The position numbers were made by a program, and so were the translations under genes. Of a DNA stretch of 64,000 nt, positions 56,501-64,000 are shown piece after piece. The stretch lies in the NCBI GenBank assembly GCA_028583605.1, contig CM053334.1:19358618-19422617 (forward strand), read 5' to 3'. The notes under the pieces are model-generated. The model saw only the letters and a list, made by a program, of their open reading frames with translations, was not told where the DNA came from and did not search any database. Positions within the stretch are counted from its first letter, which is position 1. Each line of letters starts with the position of its first letter. The stretch comes from Dastarcus helophoroides. Lineage: Eukaryota; Arthropoda; Insecta; Coleoptera; Bothrideridae.

Positions 56501-59500
56501 TTAGCAGTAAAGGCAACGTTACAGACTAAATTTACCAATCAATTCAGCTAACTGTTAGTCGGTAACGTTCATGAAAATTAAACTTTGGCGATAACTTACC
56601 CATTTTCCTCTTTTGATGTCGTGGTGATATTCTGGCTGAACCACGAGGTTATTTTGGCGTCTGCCACAGTTTCGCACATCAACTTCCTATCACCTGCAAA
56701 ACTCCCCGAAAATGCACACCATCCGAAACGTCAAAACACACCAACTTACATTCCACAGACCACTTCCAGCCGGCCACCTCCATTTTCTTCAAAAAATGAA
56801 TAAATTCGTCCTCGGGCGTTTCAAAGTAGTGACGATCGTCCAAATACCGGCAGTACTGCCTATAAGCCAGCTCTATAGAGCGAGTTTTACGAATTGAGTC
56901 GAAGATGTCTTACCAATCGGGATGAATGGTCCAATTGCCGGTGAAAAACTGAGTGAAAGATCCTTTGACTTTATCGTTTGATCTAATGCGGTGGATGTCG
57001 TACGCCACCGGATGCTGAACTCTATTGAAACCGTATCTGCCTGGTAAGGCGATCACAAGGGTAAATGGCGTCCCGTTGATACCCGTGTAAAAGTAATGTC
57101 TGGTGCCAGTAAAGATTCGCCTCTGAAATACAACATTTGTGTCGATTGATGGATTGCATTTGAAACTTGGCGTTTAAAACTTCGATAATAAGATTGAAGA
57201 GGGAAGGAAGGAAGGAAAAAGAAAAGAGAAGGGTAGAGAAGAGGAGAGAAGAGAAGAAAGGGGAGGGAAGAGAAGGAGAGGGGGAGAGAGGAAGAAGAGA
57301 GAAGAAACGGAAAGAAGATGAAGAGGAAAATGAAGAGGACAAGGACGAGGATAAGGTTGAAGACGAAGAGGAAGAGATAAAGGTAGATGTAGATGTAGAG
57401 GTAGACGAAAAGGAAAAGGAAGGAATATAAAAAGAGAAAGAGGAAGAGAAGAGAAGGAAAGGAAACAGAAGAGAAGGATAGAGAAGGTCAGGAAAAAAGG
57501 GAATTAAATGGAAGAAAATGTAAGAGAAGGGAAGAGGAGAGAAAGGAAGAAGAGAATAGGAGGGTAGAGAAAGGAAAGGAAGAGAAAGAAAGAGAAAAGA
57601 GAAGAGGAAAGAAGAGAAAAGGAAGACAAAGAGGAAGAAGAAGTAGAAGAAAAAGAGGAAGAAGAAGAGGAAGAAGAAGAAGACGAAGAGGAAGAGAAAT
57701 ATAGGGAGAAAGAGAAGGAGGAACAGAAAAAGGAGGAGCAAAATGAGAAGAGAAGAGAGAAGAAAAGGGAAGAAGAGAGAGAAAGAGGACGAGGAACAAA
57801 AAGAGGAAGATGAACACAAGAGGTAGAGGAAGAGAAAGAAGAAGTGGAAGAGAAAGAAAAAAGAAAGAGGAAGAAGAAGAGGAAGAAGAAGAAAAGGAAG
57901 GGAAGAGGAAGACAAAGAGAAAGAGGAAAAAGGAAGAAATATAAAAAGAGAAGGAGAAAGAGAAAAGAAGGAAGGGAAGAAAAGAGAAGGATAGAGAAGG
58001 TCTGGAAAAAAAGGGAAGGAAAGGGAAGAAGATATAAGGGAAGGGAAGAGAAGAGAAGAGAAGAAGAGAACAAAAGAGAAGAGGAGGTTAGAAAAGGGGA
58101 GGGAAGAGAAAGAAAGAGAAGAGAAGAGAAGTGAAAAGAAAATAAGAGAAAAAAAGAGGAACAGGAAGAGGAAGAGGAAAAGCAAGAGGAAGAGAAAGAG
58201 GAAAAAGAAGTGGACGAAGAAGAGAAAAAGAAGAAGAGAAAGAGGAAGAAGAAGAGGAAGAAGAAGAAGACGAAGAGGAAGAGAAATATAGGGAGAAAGA
58301 GAAGGAGGAACAGAAAAAGGAGGAGCAAAATGAGAAGAGAAGAGAGAAGAAAAGGGAAGAAGAGAGAGAAAGAGGACGAGGAACAAAAAGAGGAAGATGA
58401 ACACAAGAGGTAGAGGAAGAGAAAGAAGAAGTGGAAGAGAAAGAAAAAAGAAAGAGGAAGAAGAAGAGGAAGAAGAAGAGGAAGAAGAAGAAAAGGAAGG
58501 GAAGAGGAAGACAAAGAGAAAGAGGAAAAAGGAAGAAATATAAAAAGAGAAGGAGAAAGAGAAAAGAAGGAAGGGAAGAAAAGAGAAGGATAGAGAAGGT
58601 CTGGAAAAAAAGGGAAGGAAAGGGAAGAAGATATAAGGGAAGGGAAGAGAAGAGAAGAGAAGAGAAGAAGAGAACAAAAGAATAGAGGAGGTTAGAAAAG
58701 GGGAGGGAAGAGAAAGAAAGAGAAGAGAAGAGAAGTGAAAAGAAAATAAGAGAAAAAAAGAGGAACAGGAAGAGGAAGAGGAAAAGCAAGAGGAAGAGAA
58801 AGAGGAAAAAGAAGTGGACGAAGAAGAGAAAAAGAAGAAGAGAAAGAGGAAGAAGAAGAGGAAGACGAAGAAAAAAGGGAGAAAGAGAAGGAGGGAGAGA
58901 AAAAGGAGAAGGAAAATGAGAAGAGAAGAGAGAAGAAAAGAAAAGATGAGAGAGAAAGAGGACGAGAAAGAAAAAGAGGAAGAGGAAATGAAGAGGAAGA
59001 AGAACTGAAAGAGGAAGAAAAAGAGGAAGAGAAAGAAGAAGAGGAAGAGGAAGAAAAAAGGAAAAAATATAAAAAAAGAGGAAAAGAAGAGAAGGAAAGG
59101 GAAGAGAAGAGAAGGGTAGAGCACGTCGGGACAAAAATGAAGGAAAGGGAAGAAGACGTAAGGAAAGGGAAGAAAAGAGAACGAAAGAAGAGGAAGGTAG
59201 AAGGGGAAGGGAAAAGAAAGAAAGAGAAGAGAAGAGAAAGGAAGAGAGAGAAGAGAGGAGGAAGAGTAGGAGAGAGGAAGAGCAAAAGGAAGAAAGAGAG
59301 GAAAGGGGGGAAGAGAAGGAAGAAGAAGGAAAGATGGAAGAGAAGAAGAGAAGGAAGAGAATGAGAAGAGAGAGAGAAGAAGAGAAGAAGGAAGGGAAGA
59401 AAGGAGAAGAGAAAGAAGAGAAGAGAAGAAGAAGAAAGAAGAGAAAGAGGAAGAGAAAGAGGGAAGAAAAGAAGAGAAGAGAAAGAGAGAAGGAAAGGGA

Positions 59501-62500
59501 AGGAAGAAAGAAGAAGAAAGAAAGAGAGAAGAGAAGAGAAGGAGAAAGAAAGAGAGAGAAGGAAGAGAAGAGAAAGAGAAGGAAGAGAAGAGAAGAGAAG
59601 AGAAGAGAAGAGAAGAGAAGAGAAGAGAAGAGAGAGAAGAAGAGAAGGGAAAAAGAGAAGAGAAGAGAAGAGGAAAGAGAAGAAAGGAAGAAAGAAGAGA
59701 AGAAGGAAGAGAAGAGGAAAGAAGAGAAGAGAAGAGAAGAGAGAGAAAGAGAAGAGAGGAAGAGAAGAAGAAGAGAAGAGAAGAGAAAGAAGAGAAGAGA
59801 AGAAAGAGAAGAGTAAGAGAAGAGAAGAGAAGAGAAGAGAAGAGAAAGAGAAGAGAAAGGAGAGAAGAGAAGAGAAGAGAAGAGAAGAGAAGAGAGAAGA
59901 GAAGGAGAAGAGAAGAGGAAGAGGAAGAGAAGAGGAAGAGAAGAGAAGAGGAGAAGAGAAGAGAAAGAGAAGAGAAAGAGAGAAGAGGAAAGAGAAGAGA
60001 AGAGAGAGAGAAGAGAAAGAGAAAGAGAAGAGAGAAGAGAGAGAAGAGAGAGAAGAGGAGAAGAGAAGAGAAGAGAGAGAGAAGAGAAGAGAAGAGAAGA
60101 GAAGAGAAGAGAAGAGAAGAAAGAGAAGAAGAAAGAGAAGAGAGAGAAGAAAGAGAAGAGAAGAGAAGAAGAGAAGAGAAGAAGAGAGAAGAGAGAGAGA
60201 AGAGAAGAAAGAGGAGAGAAGAAGAAGAGAAGAGAGAAAGAGAAGAGAGAAGAGAAGAGAAGAAAAGAGAAGAAGAGAAGGAGAAGAAGAGAGAAGAGAA
60301 GAAGAAGAGAAGAGAAGAGAAGAGAAGAGAGAAGAGAAGAGAAGAGAAGAGAAGAGAAGAGAAGAGAAGAGAAGAGAAGAGAAGAGAAGAGAAGAGAAGA
60401 GGAAGAGAAGAGAGAAGAGAAGAGAAGAGAAGAGAAGAGAAGAGAAGAGAAGAGAAGAGAAGAGAAGAGAAGAGAAGGAAGAGAAGGGAGAAGAGGAAGA
60501 GAAGGAAGGAGAAGAGAAGGAAGAGAAGGAAGAGAAGAGAAGAGAAGAGAAGAGAAGAGAAGAGAAGAGAAGGAAGGGAAGAAGAGAAGGGAAGGGAAGG
60601 GAAGGGAAGAGGAGGGAAGGGAAGAGCAGAGGAAGAGGAAGAGAAGAGAAGAGAAGAGAAGAGAAGAGAGAGGAAGAGAAGAGAATAGGAGAGAAGAGAA
60701 GAGAAGAGAAGAGAAGAGAAGAGAAGAGAAGAGAAGAGAAGAGAAGAGAGGAATAGAATAGAAGAGAAGAGAAGAAGAGAAGATAGAGAAGGAGAAGAGA
60801 ATATAGAGAATAGAAGAGAAAGGAGAATGTAGATGAGAAAGAGGAATTTGACGCTTGAGAAGAGAATTTGACGCTTTAGAAGGGACTTTGTTGCTTGAGA
60901 AAATAAGGCATGGAAAGGGAAGATAAGAGAAGAGAAAAGGACACACACATGAACAACTCGGGAATATTTGGGGAAATTTTTCACAACTTTTAGAAGATTT
61001 ACCATATCGTCTAGATGCGTTTTGACATTTAAGGTGATATTTCCGGTTTGCTGCATCACGACTCTTTCTCTAAATTGTATCAGATCCAAGCTGAAGTTTC
61101 TTGGCTCTGATTCGTTTCCATCGTCCGGTATTTCAATTTCAATCATGTCTACTCTATTGTAGGCTGGCTTTAAGATTCCTTGAAACTGAAAGTAAAAGGT
61201 ATGGAGAATGGTCGACGCCAATGTTGAGTAGTAGTTACCACAGGCCTTAAGTCCGGGTGAGTGAGGATGTATCCATTATTGGTCACTATGAAAGCGTAGC
61301 CATTCACCCCAAGCTGAAAAAGAATCAATGATTTCAAAACCAGTCTTATAACTTTAATGTGACTGAAGTCGTAGTGAAGTTACAGTCCATATTTTCAAAA
61401 TAAAGTAGCCAACGAATTCAGTCATAAATAAAAAATGAAAAACTTACTCTACTAGGCATCATCAGGCGTTGAATGTACTCAATAGGAATATCAGTTCCAG
61501 CAACACCAAGCAAGTTGGCCACCCTTTCCTAAAGAAGACAAAGAGCATGAATAACAATGTAATTGACTTTTAACTGTAGGCGTCTTGCAACTACTTATTA
61601 ACGATAACAATAAGAAAAATAATTTCTATTAATTTTCTACTTTATTCGATGTCTAATTTGCGATTCTAATTCTAACATAATGTCACTTTTTGGGGTTTCG
61701 TACTATTACAATATTGCGAAATATAGTTCGAGTTGAAGTAATTTGGAGGCAAATTGTACTCAGTTTCATGCTGCTGACAGCAATGACAGATATGAATGAG
61801 AGAACACTATAAGTTCGCATATTAGAGTCCTGAAAAAACAATCTGCTTTTCCAACAACGACATCTTATAAACCGACAAAATCAACTTTTTTATTATTTCC
61901 CAAAGTACATTTCAAATAGTAAATCAATCAGTGTTTCATAAATTTTAAATTGGTTTAAGAAACGCAAGATCTGCGTCATACTCTTTAACTATACAATCTA
62001 AGGTTGTACTATAATTTCATTTATAGTAATTTGGACAAATAAAAATGTTACAGACGATCTAGTTCTACTCTAATCTAAACTAAGTTATTGAACCCACTCT
62101 ATCATTTCTAGTAGTCTCCTAGTTTGGCATAACCGACTGTTGTATTCGGCACCTAAGAAGCTAAAAAACATCTACATTTCTAGCACAAGTGGAGTAAATA
62201 GATCCAACACACGCATCTGTTACCTCTTTGGTCACCTCGACCCATATCTCTTCGTTAATTTGAATTTTTTCGGTAATATTCTAACAGAAAATCCATATTC
62301 AGTTTGAACCTTCACAAAAAAGAGAAAAAAGTACAACCAATGTACTAACTCACCTGTCTGGGCTTTTTGTCGTAGACCGGAAGAGACACAGAAGTCATCA
62401 GATGGTAAGTTTGTAGGTCCCCGTAATTATCTTGCTTCTGAAATTTGAGCAAATTACTTTTTCAATAAGAAAATTCTTTCAAACTCTCAATTGTCCCATA

Positions 62501-63394
62501 TGAGTGATTTGTGAGCGAAATAATTAATATTCATTCCCTGGCATGATAACGATCAAAATAGTTGTCCTTAAAAAGCTTGATATTCGATAGTTCATCAGAT
62601 ATACTAGGATTTTCACAAGAAATATTTTCTAAAATGTAAATGTCTTCTAATGGAGATCCGTAACCAAATCAATTTCGACTTCTAGGAAAGTTCATCAACA
62701 TTAACGAATTTGTGCTACAAAATGTTTTCTAAAATTCACTTTTACTCTCTTGGAGGGACCAAAACGATATCATTTTGGATCAAGATCGTTCATTGATTCA
62801 TCAGTAATGCGACGATTTTTCCACGAAATATTTCCTATAACTCATCAATTTTTTGTTGGAATATTCGTAGGCAAACTTAGGTACAGTCATCAGTATTGCT
62901 AAGAATTTCCCAAGATTTATTATCCAAAGTTTGTAATTTTCAAAACAATTTTGTCAAAAAATTAAAAAAAAATCGTTGACTTGTCTAAGAAACTGCCGTA
63001 GATGAGATCAAAATTATTGCAACGACGTCGTAAGAAAAGTGTCCCTCAAAGTGTTTTAATAACAAAAGCCAAAAATTGCAATAACATAATAATCAATCTT
63101 TGGTCCAATAACTCACGTATTTCTGTTGGTGGACGAATCGTTTGTCCCAGACATCACCCGTCAGTAGCGTGCGGTTATATCGGAAGGCCCGAAAGCGCTC
63201 TCTTTGCTTATTCCTCTCCCTGTTCACCCACAGCCAATTGGTTAATTTGGGGTCCGTTACGTCGGCGTATACCGGGCTCCAAGTAGGGTTAGGTTTTACC
63301 GTGGCATTGAGGACCATCGGCCTGGCCATAACTGGAATGTAATGAAGAACTTCTTCCCTAACTTCCGCGTATGTGCTCAGATGAACGTAATAAC
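44483..63394 (-). CDS. Voltage-gated calcium channel alpha2-delta subunit, C-terminal half
   Basis: Extracellular auxiliary subunit that promotes trafficking of Cav channels; the N-terminal half with the VWA domain lies beyond the window. Shared exons in coding order: 63394-63117, 62437-62354, 62280-62224, 61528-61448, 61313-61239, 61185-61003, 57122-56914, 56859-56750, 56693-56600, 55037-54921, 54865-54753, 54689-54550, 52781-52533. They encode the double-Cache region ([45 protein letters not shown]) and part of delta ([13 protein letters not shown]). All phases match and no frame break was found. From here two alternative exon pairs follow (51990-51384 and 45759-44756), and a single last exon 44575-44483. 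Drosophila has several such genes, and which is orthologous was not resolved. The introns hold arrays and polypurine tracts. Confidence 0.92.
44756..45759 (-). CDS. alpha2-delta C-terminal cassette 2 (exons A2 and B2)
   Basis: A2 is 45759-45422 (338 nt, phase 0 in, phase 2 out) and B2 is 44957-44756 (phase 0 out, GTAAGT donor). A2 starts [11 protein letters not shown] and includes an acidic linker, then P-E-P-C-D-Q-E-M-W, and ends T-N-C-S. B2 continues [21 protein letters not shown], then a Cys, and later [10 protein letters not shown]. These match the delta segment of known alpha2-delta proteins more fully than cassette 1 does, including both extra cysteines, so this is probably the ancestral version. 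Confidence 0.85.
45008..45242. repeat. Palindromic short tandem repeat
   Basis: Four to five copies of a roughly 58-bp unit that contains GTTATATAACGGGAGAAGAC and TAGTCTTCTTAAGACTAGAC. Each half is nearly self-complementary, so the DNA can form serial hairpins. It lies in the intron between exons A2 and B2 of the alpha2-delta gene. Confidence 0.75.
46100..50990 (+). repeat. Roughly 260-bp array between the two alpha2-delta cassettes
   Basis: About 16 diverged units, each carrying GATCTGTGAAGAGGAACATG, TTCTCAAAATAGGATAAGAA and several GAATCAGAGAGCTCTTT-like monomers of about 24-27 bp. Unit length is mostly 255-265 bp, with shorter and longer variants. Plus-strand open frames (W-K-E-L-E-R-type peptides, for example 47683-48105) are frame-preserving artefacts of the monomers. 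At the right edge (50876-50990) a 20-bp unit AGTCCCTTGGAGAGGATCAT is repeated about six times. Confidence 0.85.
50991..51383. other. Intron segment after cassette 1
   Basis: I looked here for a private terminal exon of cassette 1 on the minus strand and found none with a hydrophobic tail. The open frame at 51308-51123 lacks family resemblance. Confidence 0.45.
51384..51990 (-). CDS. alpha2-delta C-terminal cassette 1 (exons A1 and B1)
   Basis: A1 is 51990-51761 (phase 0 in, phase 2 out) and B1 is 51609-51384 (phase 0 out). A1 starts [11 protein letters not shown] and contains Y-P-C-D-E-E-T. B1 reads [16 protein letters not shown] and ends near [12 protein letters not shown] at a GTTAGT donor. 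The position, phases and key words match cassette 2. The apparent continuous frame past 51761 is intron read-through; using it would leave only a 16-bp intron before B1, which is too short. If the B1 donor is not used, the frame ends 15 codons later at 51336 without a membrane anchor. Confidence 0.8.
52390..52505 (+). repeat. 32-bp tandem repeat
   Basis: Four diverged copies of AAGGCTCAGTTCA-GT-TTCTGAAT just after the donor of exon 52781-52533 (minus-strand gene). Confidence 0.65.
52830..53112 (+). repeat. Roughly 140-bp tandem duplication
   Basis: AGACGTGTCAAAGTGA starts both copies (about 52830 and 52979), and TTCACCAGGATGGTTC and GGCACTTAATTAGGT recur in each. It precedes the AGAAG satellite. 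Confidence 0.7.
53120..54270 (+). repeat. (AGAAG)n satellite
   Basis: About 1.15 kb of almost pure purine on the plus strand. Positions about 53470-54000 are a near-perfect run of the 5-bp unit AGAAG (more than 100 copies); the edges contain GAGAGA and GGAAG variants. It lies in an intron of the alpha2-delta gene, so the transcript carries (CUUCU)n. Two long S-L-L-F-type open frames on the minus strand are artefacts. Confidence 0.95.
55038..56599. other. alpha2-delta intron
   Basis: No coding exon. It contains the best-preserved hammerhead-like module (about 56266-56335). The minus-strand open frames at 55152-55463 and 55825-56028 have no family resemblance and no matching splice phases. Confidence 0.5.
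56266..56335 (+). ncRNA. Hammerhead-ribozyme-like module, Penelope type
   Basis: CTGAAGA (56271-56277), one U, a perfect 6-bp hairpin GACAGC-TTG-GCTGTC (56279-56293), then GAAAC. This resembles the CUGANGA-stem II-GAAA core of hammerhead ribozymes carried by Penelope-like elements. The single unpaired U beside stem II departs from the consensus, so activity is uncertain. It is followed by the tail TTTCTTGGTTTCAGGGGACA shared with the other copies. Confidence 0.45.
57180..60930 (+). repeat. 3.7-kb polypurine tract in alpha2-delta intron
   Basis: Almost only A and G on the plus strand, built from AGAGAAG, GGAAG and GAAGAAGAG blocks. Within it a segment of about 590-600 bp is duplicated: TGAACACAAGAGGTAGAGG occurs at 57811 and 58398, and GAAAAGAAAATAAGAGAAAA at 58134 and 58737. 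The minus-strand gene transcript would carry a pyrimidine tract of the same length directly upstream of the acceptor of exon 57122-56914. Open frames of up to 1399 codons on the minus strand (S/L/F only) are not genes. Confidence 0.95.
61529..62223. other. alpha2-delta intron
   Basis: Intron between exons 62280-62224 and 61528-61448. AT-rich, no recognised element. Confidence 0.5.
62438..63116. other. alpha2-delta intron
   Basis: Intron between exons 63394-63117 and 62437-62354. AT-rich, no recognised element. The plus-strand open frame from 63002 is antisense to the exon. Confidence 0.5.
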
Positions 63395-63463
63395 CTGTGG
63401 GAGAAAAAATATTAAATGAATAACTAGGACGCCATTTATGATGTCCAATAAATTGTATCCAAC

Positions 63464-63840
63464 AATTTTTTTTTCTTTTTTGGGGGGGCGTTATAGGCCC
63501 TGTCACCTAGATCCAAAATCCTTTGTAACTTTTTTTGTAAACTGAGTCTCAGTTAGCATTATATAGCCTGGCGTTTACAGCCAGGCTCAACATCTGACCT
63601 GCAATACTCATTCCTTTCAGATCTTCTGGTTTTAATGTTTCTTTGCCAGTCAAATTATATGTGTATCTGGCAAGGTTCGGACAAGCACGCACAATGTGTA
63701 AACTTATTTCCTTTTCAATCCCACACAGTTGACATCGGTTGCTTCCTGCTAGGTTGAGTTTAAGCAATAAATTGGATAAATTCCCTTTAATTCTAATAAT
63801 TTGTTGTTTAATAATTGATTTGTTTTCTAACATTATCTTG
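63464..63840 (-). mobile_element. Non-LTR retrotransposon 3' fragment
   Basis: The minus-strand open frame 63833-63549 (94 codons) has the C-L-C-x-x-C/H-type motif (C-Q-L-C-G-I-E, then H-I-V-R-A-C-P) that ends the reverse-transcriptase ORF of Jockey/R1/I-type LINEs. Downstream on the same strand is a short 3' UTR ending CTAGGTGACAGGGCC, then an A-rich tail at about 63482-63466. It is 5'-truncated, as is usual for LINE insertions, and lies in the alpha2-delta intron preceding exon 63394-63117. Confidence 0.75.
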
Positions 63841-63841
63841 A

Positions 63842-63946
63842 TCTAGCTTGATAAGTAACAACACTTATTTGTGATATAGCTTTCAAGATGCTTCTAGCTT
63901 GATAAGTAACAACACTTATTTTGTGATATAGCTTTCAAGATGCTCA
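63842..63946 (+). repeat. 52-bp tandem duplication
   Basis: TAGCTTGATAAGTAACAACA followed by GATATAGCTTTCAAGATGC occurs twice in a row (63844 and 63896). The second copy has one extra T. It directly borders the truncated 5' end of the LINE fragment. Confidence 0.85.
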
Positions 63947-64000
63947 ATAATTCTGAACGAAGTTACGTAATAAAAGTACCATCTCAGATTGTGGTTAATA

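Noticed and set aside
57022..61221. 1399-codon minus-strand open frame
   Set aside because: It consists of Ser/Leu/Phe encoded by a polypyrimidine tract, bounded by true alpha2-delta exons at both ends with good splice sites. It is an intron without stops, not a protein.

Overview
The window looks like AT-rich, repeat-dense insect nuclear DNA. The support is a spliced ZAD-C2H2 zinc-finger gene (ZAD is an arthropod-expanded domain), GT-AG introns throughout, and orthologues of condensin CAP-D2, septin 1 and a voltage-gated calcium-channel alpha2-delta subunit whose wording is closest to insect proteins. A beetle-like insect is possible, but the order cannot be fixed from this sequence. No tRNA, rRNA or CRISPR array was seen.

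Layout. 1-4500: no gene; foldback and direct-repeat elements and a 90-bp tandem repeat. 4538-12275 (minus): a ZAD/C2H2 zinc-finger gene with nine fingers, a THAP-like first exon and an unusual heptad-repeat tail; its introns hold a solo LTR with heat-shock elements, a GACGA minisatellite and a 134-bp-arm foldback element. 12.3-17.4 kb: a transposon-rich intergenic region with two hAT-type elements, each bounded by an identified 8-bp target-site duplication, and a composite repeat. 17442-29548 (plus): the condensin I subunit CAP-D2 gene, 14 coding exons. 30-35 kb: AT-rich tandem array. 35715-37250 (plus): septin gene, 5 coding exons. 38-43 kb: two further arrays. 44483-63394 and beyond the window (minus): the C-terminal half of an alpha2-delta gene, with large arrays and polypurine tracts in its introns. 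63.5-64 kb: non-LTR retrotransposon fragment.

Almost 40% of the window is tandem or low-complexity arrays (about 24.0-27.9, 30.2-34.9, 37.8-43.2, 46.1-51.0, 53.1-54.3 and 57.2-60.9 kb). Most sit inside or between otherwise compact genes.

The most interesting signals are: (1) the alpha2-delta gene carries two non-identical, phase-matched exon pairs for the same C-terminal segment, followed by one GPI-type terminal exon, which looks like a duplicated and possibly mutually exclusive cassette; (2) three single-base +1 frame disruptions lie in highly conserved exons of CAP-D2 (two) and septin (one), and removing one base in each case restores a full-length family-like protein; (3) an LTR promoter carries a cluster of heat-shock elements; (4) the zinc-finger protein ends in about two dozen S-H-A-M-E-E-G-like units; (5) hammerhead-ribozyme-like modules of Penelope type are scattered through the window. 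The genes do not form a pathway together. CAP-D2 (chromosome condensation) and septin (cytokinesis) are both cell-division genes, but their adjacency is most likely chance.
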